Positions 52,275-61,727 are shown, numbered from the stretch's first letter. The stretch is DNA of 64,000 nucleotides from Limnohabitans sp. (GCF_017848645.1 NZ_JAFEIF010000011.1:51513-115512), one strand, 5' to 3'. Notes: generated by a model not told the origin, from the letters alone. Translations and numbers: made by a program.

Positions 52275-54815
52275 ATGAACAATCAGTCTTGGATGCATGG
52301 TTTGAAGCTGGGTGCGCGCCAGTTGTGGCGTGACCTGCGCGCGGGCGAGTTGCGCCTCTTGATGGTGTCGGTGGCGCTGGCTGTGGCGGCCTTGACGGCG
52401 GTGGGTTTTCTGGCCGACCGCATGCAGTCGGGCCTGTGGCGCGATGCGCGCCAGCTGCTGGGGGGGGACGCGGTGGTGGTGAGCGACCAGCGCACGCCCG
52501 ATGCCTTTGTGCAAAAGGCCCGCGATGCCGGTTTGCAGAGCAACACCAACGTGAGTTTCCCGACCATGGCGCGGGCCATGAACGCGCCGGATGCCGTCTC
52601 CCCACCTGACACGCCACCCGCAACCCGTTTGGTCGCCCTCAAAGCCGTGGAGCCCGGTTACCCCTTGCGCGGTCGTTTGGAGATAGCGGGCCTCACCGCG
52701 CCCAGCATTCCACCTGAGGGCGAGGTCTGGGTCGATGCGGCCTTGCTCGAAGCCCTGAATGTGCAAGTCGGCCAGATGCTGGGCTTGGGCGAGCGCAGTT
52801 TGCGCATTGGTGCCACCATCACCCGCGAGCCCGACCGGGGCGCGGGCTTCATGGGTTTTGCACCGCGCGTGATGATGAACATGGCCGACTTGGCCTCGAC
52901 CGGACTGGTGCAGCCGGCCAGCCGCGTGAGCTGGCGCATGGCGGTGGCGGGCAGTGATGCGGCCGTAGGCCAGTTTTTGCCCTGGGCGAAGGCCGAGGCC
53001 GACAAGCCTGAGGTGCGCGGCGTGAAGGTGGAGTCGCTGGACAGCGGTCGCCCCGAGATGCGCCAGACCTTGGACCGGGCCTCCCAGTTTTTGAACCTGG
53101 TGGCCTTGTTGGCCGCCTTGCTGTGCGCTGTGGCCGTGGCCTTGGCGGCACGCAGTTTTGCCGAGCGCCAACTGGATGCTTGCGCTTTGCTTCGTGTTTT
53201 GGGGCAAAGCCAGCGCACACTCACATTGAGTTATGGCCTGGAATTTCTGGGTGCAGGCCTGGTGGCCAGTGTGCTGGGGGTGCTGGCCGGTTATGGCGTG
53301 CACCTCGGGTTTGTGCAGTTGCTCGCCGGTCTGGTGGATGCCAATTTGCCGGGTGCCACGCTGCAGCCCGCGCTGATGGGTCTGGCCATGGGCTTGACAC
53401 TGCTGGTGGCCTTTGGCCTGCCGCCTGTGTTGCAGCTGGCCAAGGTGCCACCGCTGCGCGTGATCCGCCGCGACCTGGGCAGTGTGCAGGTGCGCTCGGG
53501 CCTGGTGCTGGTGATGGGCTTGCTCGGATTTGCCGTCACGCTGCTCATGGTCAGCCGCAACCTGACGTTGGGCCTGATCACGGTGGGCGGTTTTGCCGTG
53601 GCGCTCTTGGTGTTTGCCGCTTTGGCAGCGGCCGCTTTGTTTTTGCTGCGCCGTGTGGTGCCAGACGAGTCGGCCCCGCGCTGGCTGCGCCTGGCCACGC
53701 GGCAGGTGGCGGCGCGGCCGGTGTTCGCGGTGGTGCAGGTCAGTGCTTTGTCGGTGGGTTTGCTGGCGCTGGCTTTGCTGGTCTTGCTGCGCACCGACCT
53801 GATCGCGAGCTGGCGTCAGGCCACGCCCGTGAATGCGCCCGACCGCTTTGTCATCAACGTGCAGCCCGATCAGGCCGAGGCCTTTTTGTCGCACCTGAAC
53901 AAAGCCGGCGTGCAGTCGCCCGATTGGTTCCCCATGATCCGGGGACGATTGGTGGCCATCAATGGCCGTGTCATCGGACCCGATGACCTGATGGCCGACC
54001 GGGGCAAACGCTTGCTTGACCGAGAAATCAACCTCTCGCACAGCGCCGTCTTGCCGGACCACAACCCCCTGGTGGCCGGGCGCTGGCAGGCCGAGGAGGC
54101 CGATGGCGTGAGTGTGGAAGAGGGCATCGCCGAAGCGCTGGGTTTGAAATTGGGTGATCGCCTGGGATTTGACATTGCCGGTCAGCCGCACGAGGCACGG
54201 GTCACCTCTTTGCGCAAGGTGGATTGGGCGTCAATGCGGGCCAACTTCTTCATGCTGTTTCCAGTCTCGAAAATGCCCGACTTGCCCATGACCTACATGG
54301 CCGCTTTCCGCTCACCCGAGGGCGTGCCGGGTTTTGAGAACGCCATGGTCAACGCCTTTCCCAACATCACCAGCGTGGACATGCGCAGCACGCTGGCGCA
54401 GGTGCAGCGGGTCATGGACCAGGTGATCCGGGCAGTGGAGTTTTTGTTCGCCTTCACTTTGGCCGCGGGCCTGATGGTGTTGCTGGCCGCAGTGGGCGCG
54501 AGCCGCCAGGCGCGTGAGCGCGAATACGCCATCATGCGGGCGCTGGGTGCAGGCCGCAGCCTGCTGGCGCAGGTGCAACGCACCGAGCTGCTGGGCATCG
54601 GCTGGCTGGCGGGCTTCATGGCCAGCGCCATGGCGCTGGTGGTGGGCTGGGCCTTGGCCCGTTATGCCTTCGAGTTCGCCTGGCAGCCACCTTTGTGGGC
54701 CCCATTGGCCGGTGGCCTGGCCGGAGCCTTGCTGGCCTGGGGTGCGGGCAGCCTGAGTTTGGCCGGGGTGTTGCGCCAGCCGGTGGTGCAGACTTTGCGC
54801 CAAGCGGCGCAGTGA
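52275..54815 (+). CDS. FtsX-like permease, YbbP type
   Basis: The 846-residue inner-membrane protein has an N-terminal helix (LLMVSVALAVAALTAVGFLAD), a large periplasmic domain, a first FtsX block of helices (NLVALLAALLCAVAVALAARSFAERQLDACALLRVLGQS), further helices in the middle, and a second FtsX block at the C-terminus (AREREYAIMRALGAGRSLLAQVQRTELLGIGW). This is the plan of YbbP, the permease of a putative lipoprotein/lipid or effector ABC exporter. The usual ATPase partner (YbbA) is not next to it. The start could also be ATG 52293. Confidence 0.9.
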   Translation: MNNQSWMHGLKLGARQLWRDLRAGELRLLMVSVALAVAALTAVGFLADRMQSGLWRDARQLLGGDAVVVSDQRTPDAFVQKARDAGLQSNTNVSFPTMARAMNAPDAVSPPDTPPATRLVALKAVEPGYPLRGRLEIAGLTAPSIPPEGEVWVDAALLEALNVQVGQMLGLGERSLRIGATITREPDRGAGFMGFAPRVMMNMADLASTGLVQPASRVSWRMAVAGSDAAVGQFLPWAKAEADKPEVRGVKVESLDSGRPEMRQTLDRASQFLNLVALLAALLCAVAVALAARSFAERQLDACALLRVLGQSQRTLTLSYGLEFLGAGLVASVLGVLAGYGVHLGFVQLLAGLVDANLPGATLQPALMGLAMGLTLLVAFGLPPVLQLAKVPPLRVIRRDLGSVQVRSGLVLVMGLLGFAVTLLMVSRNLTLGLITVGGFAVALLVFAALAAAALFLLRRVVPDESAPRWLRLATRQVAARPVFAVVQVSALSVGLLALALLVLLRTDLIASWRQATPVNAPDRFVINVQPDQAEAFLSHLNKAGVQSPDWFPMIRGRLVAINGRVIGPDDLMADRGKRLLDREINLSHSAVLPDHNPLVAGRWQAEEADGVSVEEGIAEALGLKLGDRLGFDIAGQPHEARVTSLRKVDWASMRANFFMLFPVSKMPDLPMTYMAAFRSPEGVPGFENAMVNAFPNITSVDMRSTLAQVQRVMDQVIRAVEFLFAFTLAAGLMVLLAAVGASRQAREREYAIMRALGAGRSLLAQVQRTELLGIGWLAGFMASAMALVVGWALARYAFEFAWQPPLWAPLAGGLAGALLAWGAGSLSLAGVLRQPVVQTLRQAAQ

Positions 54816-54854
54816 TCTTGCTGGGTCAGGGCCCTTTGCAACCCGTCACAATCG

Positions 54855-55265
54855 ATGGCTATGAACATCGAAGAAAAGCCCCCGTTTGACACGCCCTTTG
54901 CCTGGATAGGTGGCGAAGCGGTGGTGCGTGCCCTGGCCGACCGCTTTTACGACCTGATGGACATGGAGCCCGGCTACAAGGCGCTGCGCGATGCGCACGG
55001 CAGCAGCCTGGACGGTGCCCGTGACAAGCTGTTCTGGTTTTTGTGCGGCTGGCTGGGCGGGCCCGAGCATTACACCGAGCGCTTTGGCCACCCGCGTTTG
55101 CGCATGCGCCACATGCCGTTTTCGATTGGTGTGCTCGAGCGTGACCAATGGCTGGCCTGCATGGACCAGGCCATGACCGAATTGAACCTGGACCCGGTGC
55201 TGCGCGAGCGGCTGAACGCCAGTTTCTTCAAGACCGCCGACTGGATGCGCAACCGGGGTGTGTGA
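54855..55265 (+). CDS. Group II truncated haemoglobin
   Basis: The 136-residue protein has the group II globin signature: FYDLMD, FLCGWLGGPEHYTERFGHPRLRMRHMPF, and W99 in ERDQWLACM. His86 in RMRHMPF is the likely proximal haem ligand, W99 the group II Trp at G8, and Tyr32 the likely B10 residue. Such globins bind O2 and help detoxify NO or peroxides. The start may be ATG 54855 or 54861. Length is normal. It lies between ftsX-like and smr genes with short gaps. Confidence 0.93.
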   Translation: MAMNIEEKPPFDTPFAWIGGEAVVRALADRFYDLMDMEPGYKALRDAHGSSLDGARDKLFWFLCGWLGGPEHYTERFGHPRLRMRHMPFSIGVLERDQWLACMDQAMTELNLDPVLRERLNASFFKTADWMRNRGV

Positions 55266-55325
55266 CGCGCCTGCGATCTACCTTGTTCGCTGAAAACGCC
55301 CCACACGCCCTGCCTGGAATCCACC

Positions 55326-55964
55326 GTGAAAATCAATGCGCTGCAAGACCTGAAAAAAGTGCGCCAGAAGCTGGCCGAGGCCCACGCGCACGCCCAGGCC
55401 TTGGCGGCTGCGCAGGTGCTGGCGGCGCGTCAGCGCGAAGCCGAAAGCAACCTGTTTGTGCGCGCCGTGGGTGCTGTGCAGCGCTTGCCTGCGCACGACC
55501 TGGTCAAGTTGGACGGCCCAAGCCCAGCCCCCATTGCGCACCAACGCCAAAAGGACAACGAGGCGGTGCTGCGCGATTGCCTGAGCGATGAATTTGACGC
55601 CAGCACTTTGCTCGATACCGACGACGCGCTGAGCTTTCGTCGCCCGGGCATTGGGCGCGACGTGATCCACAAACTGCGCAAGGGCGATTGGTCGATTCAG
55701 CGCGAGATTGATCTGCATGGCCTGCGCAGCGACGAAGCCCGCGTGGCTTTGTCGGAGTTCATCCGCCTGGCGCACCGCCAGGGACTGCGTTGCTTGCGGG
55801 TGGTGCATGGCAAAGGCCTGGGTTCGCCCGGCAAAACCCCCGTGCTCAAGTCCAAAGTGCACAGCTGGCTGGTGCAGAAAAACCAGGTCCTGGCCTTTGT
55901 GCAGGCCAAGCCCGCCGAGGGCGGTGCGGGGGCCTTGGTGGTGTTGCTCAAGCCCGGTGGTTGA
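55326..55964 (+). CDS. Smr domain protein (putative DNA/RNA endonuclease)
   Basis: The 212-residue protein has a charged N-terminal helix region and a C-terminal Smr domain with EIDLHGLRSDEARVALSEFI and LRVVHGKGLGSPGKTPVLKSKV. The DLHG and HGKG motifs are those of MutS2-type nicking domains and E. coli YfcN/SmrB. SmrB cleaves mRNA at collided ribosomes; whether this protein does so is unknown. It starts with GTG 55326, and it converges with apaH. Confidence 0.9.
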   Translation: MKINALQDLKKVRQKLAEAHAHAQALAAAQVLAARQREAESNLFVRAVGAVQRLPAHDLVKLDGPSPAPIAHQRQKDNEAVLRDCLSDEFDASTLLDTDDALSFRRPGIGRDVIHKLRKGDWSIQREIDLHGLRSDEARVALSEFIRLAHRQGLRCLRVVHGKGLGSPGKTPVLKSKVHSWLVQKNQVLAFVQAKPAEGGAGALVVLLKPGG

Positions 55965-55979
55965 GCGCAGCGACTGCCC

Positions 55980-56807
55980 TCAACCCGGCGCTTGCGCCTG
56001 AGCGCACGCCACTTGAACCAGCGCGCGCTGTCCGTCTTCGCCCTGGCGCATGGCGCTCAGGCAGCCGCCCCAGAGGCAGCCTGTGTCCAATGACCAGATG
56101 TCGCTGCGGCCTTGCCAGCCCAAAGTGGACCAATGGCCAAAGGCCACGGTGATGTCCGCCGTGCGCCGCCCCGGTACGTCGAACCAGGGCATGAAGCCGG
56201 CCGGGGCTTGCGCCGCGCTGTCCTTGGTGGCGAATTCCATGGTGCCATCGGCCGCGCAAAAGCGCAGGCGCGTCAAGGCGTTGACCACCACCCGCCAACG
56301 GTCCAGTCCCGTCAAATCGTCGCGCCAGGCGGCGGGCTCGTTGCCATACATGTGGGCCAAAAAATGGGGCAAGTCCGGCCCACGCAAAACAGCCTGCACC
56401 TCATCCGCCAAGGACAAGGTCTGCGCCAGAGTCCAGCTGGGCAAAACCCCCGCATGCACCGACAACACCCCGTGTGACCACAGCGCCAGGTGCTGCTGGC
56501 GCAGCCAGCCGATCAATACTTCTTTGTCTGGCGCTTGCAGCAGACCCTCCAGTGTGTCCAGCCGCTTGGTGCGACTGAAGCCCCAGGCCACGGCCAGGGC
56601 GTGCAAATCATGGTTGCCCAGCAGGCACTGCACACTGCCTTGCAGCGCCATCAAGCGGCGCAGCACGCCCACCGAGTCCGGGCCCCGATTGACCAGGTCT
56701 CCCAAAACGATCAAGTGGTCTCGGCTGGGCGAAAACGCCACCTCGTCTAGCAAGCGCGCCAAAGGCGCGTCGCAGCCTTGAATGTCACCGACCCAGTAAA
56801 TCGCCAT
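55980..56807 (-). CDS. apaH: Symmetrical bis(5'-nucleosyl)-tetraphosphatase ApaH
   Basis: ApaH hydrolyses Ap4A to two ADP and removes Np4 caps from RNA. The 275-residue protein has the metallophosphatase motifs GDIQGC, GDLVNRGPDSV, GNHD and HAGVLPSW near the expected positions, and the family-typical PWFDVPGRR..FGHWSTLGW segment. I chose ATG 56807; an upstream ATG at 56813 adds two residues. It converges with the smr gene. Confidence 0.95.
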   Translation of the reverse strand: MAIYWVGDIQGCDAPLARLLDEVAFSPSRDHLIVLGDLVNRGPDSVGVLRRLMALQGSVQCLLGNHDLHALAVAWGFSRTKRLDTLEGLLQAPDKEVLIGWLRQQHLALWSHGVLSVHAGVLPSWTLAQTLSLADEVQAVLRGPDLPHFLAHMYGNEPAAWRDDLTGLDRWRVVVNALTRLRFCAADGTMEFATKDSAAQAPAGFMPWFDVPGRRTADITVAFGHWSTLGWQGRSDIWSLDTGCLWGGCLSAMRQGEDGQRALVQVACAQAQAPG

Positions 56808-57050
56808 ATGCACCCTTCATGGAACCAGCTCCTCAAAGGGAGTCAAGATTTTGGATATTGTGAGCCAGATTTACCTGTGATTTTCGGGGGCATTGGGCTT
56901 TGTGGACGGTTGGTGATTTAAAAAATCCCACAAGATCGAATAGTGATGGCCTTCAAGTCGGCCTCATTCAAATATAGAGCAAGCAGTACTGCCAAATAAA
57001 ACCGCTTTGATGTACATTAACGCACTGTCATTATCTATTGAGGTTAAACC

Positions 57051-57350
57051 ATGTCCTTGTCCTATAAAGAATTATTGCAAAAGCGCGAAGCCTTGGAGCG
57101 TGAAATTGCCCAAGCGCGTCAAAATGAAATCTCCAGTGCCGTGGCCAAAGTGCGCGAGCTGGTGGCCGAGTATGGCTTGACCGCACAAGACGTTTTCCCA
57201 GGCCGTGGTGCCAAAACTTCGGCTGCCAAGCCTGCGAGCAAAGTGGCCGCCAAATACCGCGACCCCGCCACTGGTCAAACCTGGACAGGTCGCGGCAAAG
57301 CGCCCAAATGGATCGAAGGCCAGGACCGTGCGCCTTTCGTGATTGCCTGA
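57051..57350 (+). CDS. H-NS family histone-like protein
   Basis: The 99-residue protein has an N-terminal coiled coil (YKELLQKREALEREIAQARQNEISSAVAKVRELVAEYG) for oligomerisation and the C-terminal DNA-binding motif YRDPATGQTWTGRGKAPKWI, as in the BpH3/Bv3F group of Burkholderiales. H-NS silences AT-rich and foreign DNA. The upstream 243 bp (56808-57050) is clearly more AT-rich than the rest of the window, a common feature of autoregulated hns genes, but I could not place a promoter with confidence. Confidence 0.93.
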   Translation: MSLSYKELLQKREALEREIAQARQNEISSAVAKVRELVAEYGLTAQDVFPGRGAKTSAAKPASKVAAKYRDPATGQTWTGRGKAPKWIEGQDRAPFVIA

Positions 57351-57434
57351 ATCACGGGAGCCGAATCGTCTTGGTTTTAAATTGACTGTTTAAGGTTAAT
57401 TTTATATTTTTGACGATTTTGGATTTTGAAAGCC

Positions 57435-57462
57435 AACCCCGCTGCGGCGGGGTTTGTTGTTT
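57435..57462 (+). terminator. Terminator after the H-NS gene
   Basis: AACCCCGC (57435-57442) pairs with GCGGGGTT (57447-57454) around a four-base loop, followed by a T-rich stretch. Confidence 0.85.
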
Positions 57463-57566
57463 CAACCGGAGTGACTTGGGCTTGGTCATGGATTCATAAA
57501 ATGGTGGACCCAAGGGGTTGACCGATCGTGAGAATGGGTGTCGTCTTGGATTCTGAGATTGTCGAT

Positions 57567-58082
57567 ATGCAAAACCAGAGCTTGAACCGCTGGTATCTGG
57601 CCTATACCAAGCCCAAGCAGGAATCTGTGGCCTTGGTCAACCTGGAGCAACAGGGCTTTGAAGCCTATTTGCCGCTGTTCAAGAAATTCAAGAAAACCGA
57701 ACAAGGTCCGGTAGCGCTGTTTGAGCCCATGTTTCCGCGCTACATCCTGTTTCGACCCAGCCGTCTCGAACAAAGTATTTCAGCGGTGCGCAGCACCAAG
57801 GGCGTGACCACGATTGTTCGGTTTGGTTTTGAACCGGCCCTGTTGAGTGAGGATGTGGTGCAGCGGATTCGCCAGATGGAGCAATTGCGCGATCAGGCCA
57901 CGATCGAGGAGCTCAACCAACTCAAGGTGGGGCAAAAAGTGCGCCTCAAGCACACCGCCTTGGGGGCCATCGAGGGTTTGGTGCACAACGTGTCCAGCAA
58001 AAGGGTGGCGGTGTTGCTGGAAATTTTGGGGCGGCCCACCGTGGTGCAGGTGGATCACCACCAGGTCGAAGCCAGCGTTTGA
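57567..58082 (+). CDS. NusG paralogue, RfaH-like transcription factor
   Basis: The product is about 171 residues with an NGN domain (RWYLAYTKPKQESVALVNLEQQGFEAYLPLFKKF...EPMFPRYILF) and a C-terminal KOW domain (LKVGQKVRLKHTALGAIEGLVHNVSSKRVAVLLEILGRP). RfaH-type paralogues bind RNA polymerase and stop premature termination in long operons for polysaccharides or other surface products. No ops-like element or polysaccharide cluster is seen in the window. The start is uncertain (57528 GTG and 57534 ATG are alternatives). It lies after the H-NS gene, whose silencing RfaH-type factors can counter. Confidence 0.9.
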   Translation: MQNQSLNRWYLAYTKPKQESVALVNLEQQGFEAYLPLFKKFKKTEQGPVALFEPMFPRYILFRPSRLEQSISAVRSTKGVTTIVRFGFEPALLSEDVVQRIRQMEQLRDQATIEELNQLKVGQKVRLKHTALGAIEGLVHNVSSKRVAVLLEILGRPTVVQVDHHQVEASV

Positions 58083-58101
58083 GGCTGGGCATGCCCGCGC
58101 G

Positions 58102-58863
58102 TCACAGGGGGGCAGAGGAGCCAAAGCGCCGGTCGCGCGTGGCAAACCAGGCCAGAGCCTGCTTCAGGGTTTCGGGCGAGAAGTCCGGCCACAGTTCGTC
58201 GCAGAAAAACAGCTCGGCATAAGCCGCTTGCCAGAGCAAAAAGTTGCTCACCCGCGACTCTCCGCCCGTGCGGATCAACAAATCCACTTCCGGTGCATCG
58301 GCTGTGCTCAGGTAAGGGGCCAGGGCATCTTCGGTCAGGGCGTCCAGAGGTTTGTCCGGGTGCGCCTTTTGCCAGGCTTTGGTGGCCTGGAGCATGTCCC
58401 AGCGGCCGCCGTAATTGGCGCAAATGTTCAAGGTGATGACCACATTGTTCGCCGTTTGCTCTTGGGCATCGGCGATCAGTGCTTGCAGGGCCGGCGCAAA
58501 TCGGCTGGTGTCACCCAGCACCTTCAGCCGCACCCCGTTGGTGTTCATGTTGCGAATTTCCTTTTTCAGGTAAGTCGTGAACAAGCCCATGAGGCTGCTG
58601 ACCTCCTCTTCGGGGCGCTTCCAGTTTTCGGTGCTGAAGGCAAACAGGCTCAGTTGGGGGATGCCGATTTCTCCGCAGGTTTTGACGATGTCGCGCACCC
58701 GCTGCGCGCCCGCCGCATGGCCCAAAGCCGCAGGCATGAAGCGCTTTTTGGCCCAACGGCGATTGCCGTCCATGATGATGGCAATGTGCTGTGGCAAAGG
58801 GGAGCTGGGAGAAAGGTACAACAGAGGGACTCTATTTGAAACAGAGTCCGATTTTAGTGGCAC
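58102..58863 (-). CDS. Cis-prenyl (di-trans,poly-cis undecaprenyl) diphosphate synthase family
   Basis: The 253-residue enzyme has the UPP synthase motifs: IIMDGNRRWAKKR with catalytic Asp32, SLFAFSTENWKRP, NICANYGGRWDM, and LLIRTGGESRVSNFLLWQAAYAELFF. It builds the C55 carrier lipid for peptidoglycan and other glycans from FPP and IPP, or a shorter product. The usual neighbours frr, cdsA and dxr are absent, so this could be a second copy; the DGNRRWA wording is found in both types. It converges with the NusG-like gene. Confidence 0.9.
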   Translation of the reverse strand: MPLKSDSVSNRVPLLYLSPSSPLPQHIAIIMDGNRRWAKKRFMPAALGHAAGAQRVRDIVKTCGEIGIPQLSLFAFSTENWKRPEEEVSSLMGLFTTYLKKEIRNMNTNGVRLKVLGDTSRFAPALQALIADAQEQTANNVVITLNICANYGGRWDMLQATKAWQKAHPDKPLDALTEDALAPYLSTADAPEVDLLIRTGGESRVSNFLLWQAAYAELFFCDELWPDFSPETLKQALAWFATRDRRFGSSAPL

Positions 58864-58903
58864 TGCGATGGGCTTGATCGGGTGAGGTGGACGTGCGTGG
58901 TGT

Positions 58904-61621
58904 CTATGCTTGCGAAAAAGCCTGCTGGCACTTGGCCAGTGCCAGCATCAGCGGCCAGGACAGGATGCCCCAGAACAAGGCCATGCCCCAAGCCATGGGG
59001 GACAGTGGTGCCCATTGCATGGGCTCAGCCAGCCAGGGCCAATGGATGGCCAAGGCCAGCAATCCCATGGCCAGGCCCACGAAGACCGGGGCTGTCGGGT
59101 TGGCCAATGGCCAAAGTCGTCCGCCTTGGGCGGTGTTGGCATCGCGCAGTGCCCGGGTGCCGACGGGCCTGAACAGACGGGTGAAGGACCGGCTGGAAAA
59201 AACCAGAACGCCGTGGCCGGTGATCAAGGTGACAAAAGCCATGGACCTCAGGTGTTCTTCGGTCCAAGGGGGCCCCTGAATCAGCCAACTTGCGTCATGG
59301 GGTCCCTGGGCCAACCAGGCCCCAAGCGCGGGTGTCATGCCGATGGACATACCCACACAAACCAGCACGCACAGGCCTTGTCCTGCTGCCCAGGTGATTT
59401 GCCGGGCACTGAACAAAGCGGTGCGGGGATCTCTGGGCGGGCGCTGCATGACGTCAGGGTCGGCCGGTTCTTGTTCAAAGGCGATGGCGCAGGTGGGGTC
59501 AATCACCAGTTCCAGCAAGGCCACATGCAGGGGCAGCATCAGTGGTGGCCAGCCCATGAGCATGGGGACGAGAGCCATGCCCGCGATCGGGATGTGGATG
59601 GCAAAGATGTACTGCATGGACTTTTGCAGGTTGCCGAAAATGCGCCGTCCCAAACGGATGCCCCGAACGATCGAGGCGAAGTTGTCGTCCACCAGCACCA
59701 GGTCGGCGGCTTCCCGCGCAACGTCGGTGCCGCGGGCACCCATGGCGATGCCCACATGCGCGGCTTTGAGGGCCGGGGCGTCGTTCACACCATCGCCCGT
59801 CATGGCCACCACATGGCCCTGGGCTTGGAGCGCCTGCACGATGCGTAGCTTCTGGTGTGGCGAGATGCGTGCACAAACCGTGACCTGGCGCAGCCGCTCG
59901 CCCAAAGCCACTGCATCCAGGCCTTCCAAAGCTTCGCCGGTCAGGGTTTTCCCGTCGGGCAGTCCGGCTTGTCTGGCGATTTCTTGGGCGGTGGCCGGAA
60001 AGTCGCCCGTGATCACGATGACTTGAATGCCTGCCGATTGGCAGTCGGCCACGGCCTGGGGGATTTCGGGGCGCAAGGGGTCGGTCAGCCCGATCAGGCC
60101 CAGCCACACAAAGTCAAAGTCGTGGGGACTGTCGGGGTAGCTTTGGCCATCGAACCGGCTGTGTGCCACAGCCAACACGCGCAAGCCTTGTGCGGCCATG
60201 TCCGCCACGCAGGCCAGCCAGTGCTGACGAGCGGCCGGACTCAGATGACACAGATCCATGATGGCTTCGGGCGCCCCTTTGGCCGAAACCACATGCGGAT
60301 CATGGGGATCGAACTGCCAGACATGCGACATGGCTTTGAGGCTGGGGCTCAGGGCGTAGGTCTGCACCAGCTGGCCCTCGCCGAACGCCCGATGTCCCCC
60401 GTTCAGATGGTCTTGGCCCATGGCGTGGAAGGCGGTTTCCATGGGGTCAAAGGGTGTGGGCGCACTGGCCAAAATGGCGTGTTCAATCAGGGGGTGAAAA
60501 GCCTCTGACAGGGTTGGCTCGGGAGTTGGTGAAGAGGGGATTTGGCCAGCGTCGGGTGTGCGCCATTGGAGGATGTCGCCGGGCTCTGCGCTGTCGGCCA
60601 TCCGGGGCACGGCCATCGCCGTCACGGTCATGCGGTTTTGCGTCAGGGTGCCGGTTTTGTCTGTGCACAGCACGCTGATCGCGCCCAGGGTTTCGATCGC
60701 GTTGATGTGCCGAGTGAGCACCCCTTCCCGCGTCAGTCGGCGCGCACCCATGGCCGGAAACAGCGTGAGGATCACGGAATATTCTTCGGGCAGGATGGCC
60801 ATGGCCAGCGCAATCCCCGACAGCAAGGCTGGCACCCATTGACCGGTGCGCCAGCCCAGGGTCAGCACCAACACCACACACAGCACCCCCACCAAACTGG
60901 CCAGCACGCGAACCAGTCGGGCGGTTTGTTGCTGCAAGGGTGTGTCGGCTTCACGCACCTGATTCAAGGCCAGGCCAATCTGCCCAATCTGGCTGCGCAT
61001 GCCGGTGGCTGTGACCCGCAGTTGCCCGCTGCCGCGCACCACAAAGGTGCCGCCATGCACGCAACAGGCCGACGGGGGCTGGTTGGACAAGTCGCTGCCT
61101 GGCATTGGCTCGGTTGGGCGCTTGTCCACGGCCACCGATTCCCCAGTCAACAGGGATTCGTCCACTTGCAGGTTGTTGGCCTGCAGCAGCCAGCCGTCTG
61201 CGGCGACCCGGTCGCCTTCTGACAACAGCAAGCTGTCTCCAGCAACCACTTCGCTGGCCGGAATTTGCTGCGTGCGCCCATCCCGCAGCACACGGGCCTG
61301 CGCTTGTGTGAGCTGGCGCAGGGCTTCGATGGCGGCCTCGGACCGGCCCTCCTGGTAAAAGCTGAGCACCAGAACGGCCAACACAAACACCGACAGCGTC
61401 AGCCCTTCCGTCAGGTCGCCCAGCAGCATGTACAGCAGCGCCGCGGTGACCAGCAAGGCGAACATGGGCTGGCGCAGTGTGTCGGCCAAGCGCCGCCACA
61501 CCGAGCGGTGTGTGCCCTGCGCCACCTCGTTGGGGCCATCTTGTGCCAGCCGTGTGCGGGCTTGGGCTGTTGTCAGCCCTTGGGCGGTGTTAAGGTGGTC
61601 GGGTGGGTGATCGGCTGCCAT
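58904..61621 (-). CDS. Cation-transporting P-type ATPase (P2-like)
   Basis: The protein is about 905 residues with all P-type ATPase landmarks: LTGES, the phosphorylation site DKTGTLTQNRM, KGAPEAIMDL, TGDGVNDAPALK and the membrane motif AILPEEYSV in helix 4, where the PEEY in place of PEGL marks a subgroup of Ca2+/Mn2+ or other divalent-cation pumps. An N-terminal cation ATPase domain (GLTTAQARTRLAQDGPNEV) and six C-terminal helices are present. The transported ion cannot be told from sequence. The start (61621, 61627 or 61645) is uncertain. It diverges from the hypothetical gene at 61.7 kb. Confidence 0.9.
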   Translation of the reverse strand: MAADHPPDHLNTAQGLTTAQARTRLAQDGPNEVAQGTHRSVWRRLADTLRQPMFALLVTAALLYMLLGDLTEGLTLSVFVLAVLVLSFYQEGRSEAAIEALRQLTQAQARVLRDGRTQQIPASEVVAGDSLLLSEGDRVAADGWLLQANNLQVDESLLTGESVAVDKRPTEPMPGSDLSNQPPSACCVHGGTFVVRGSGQLRVTATGMRSQIGQIGLALNQVREADTPLQQQTARLVRVLASLVGVLCVVLVLTLGWRTGQWVPALLSGIALAMAILPEEYSVILTLFPAMGARRLTREGVLTRHINAIETLGAISVLCTDKTGTLTQNRMTVTAMAVPRMADSAEPGDILQWRTPDAGQIPSSPTPEPTLSEAFHPLIEHAILASAPTPFDPMETAFHAMGQDHLNGGHRAFGEGQLVQTYALSPSLKAMSHVWQFDPHDPHVVSAKGAPEAIMDLCHLSPAARQHWLACVADMAAQGLRVLAVAHSRFDGQSYPDSPHDFDFVWLGLIGLTDPLRPEIPQAVADCQSAGIQVIVITGDFPATAQEIARQAGLPDGKTLTGEALEGLDAVALGERLRQVTVCARISPHQKLRIVQALQAQGHVVAMTGDGVNDAPALKAAHVGIAMGARGTDVAREAADLVLVDDNFASIVRGIRLGRRIFGNLQKSMQYIFAIHIPIAGMALVPMLMGWPPLMLPLHVALLELVIDPTCAIAFEQEPADPDVMQRPPRDPRTALFSARQITWAAGQGLCVLVCVGMSIGMTPALGAWLAQGPHDASWLIQGPPWTEEHLRSMAFVTLITGHGVLVFSSRSFTRLFRPVGTRALRDANTAQGGRLWPLANPTAPVFVGLAMGLLALAIHWPWLAEPMQWAPLSPMAWGMALFWGILSWPLMLALAKCQQAFSQA

Positions 61622-61727
61622 GGTCATCGACCAGTTTGTGAGCACTCAGTCCTGCACGTGTTGACCGCCGTCAAGGCAAGCCCATGCTGTCGCCCAATGT
61701 TTGCCCATGCCTGATCAAGGAGACCCC

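Noticed and set aside
52182..54191. 669-codon open frame opposite the FtsX-like permease
   Set aside because: Gln/His/Arg-rich antisense shadow without a domain.
57007..57034. Promoter TTGATG...CATTAT directly before the H-NS gene
   Set aside because: The start site would leave only about 10 bases of leader with no room for a ribosome site; a promoter further upstream is more likely.
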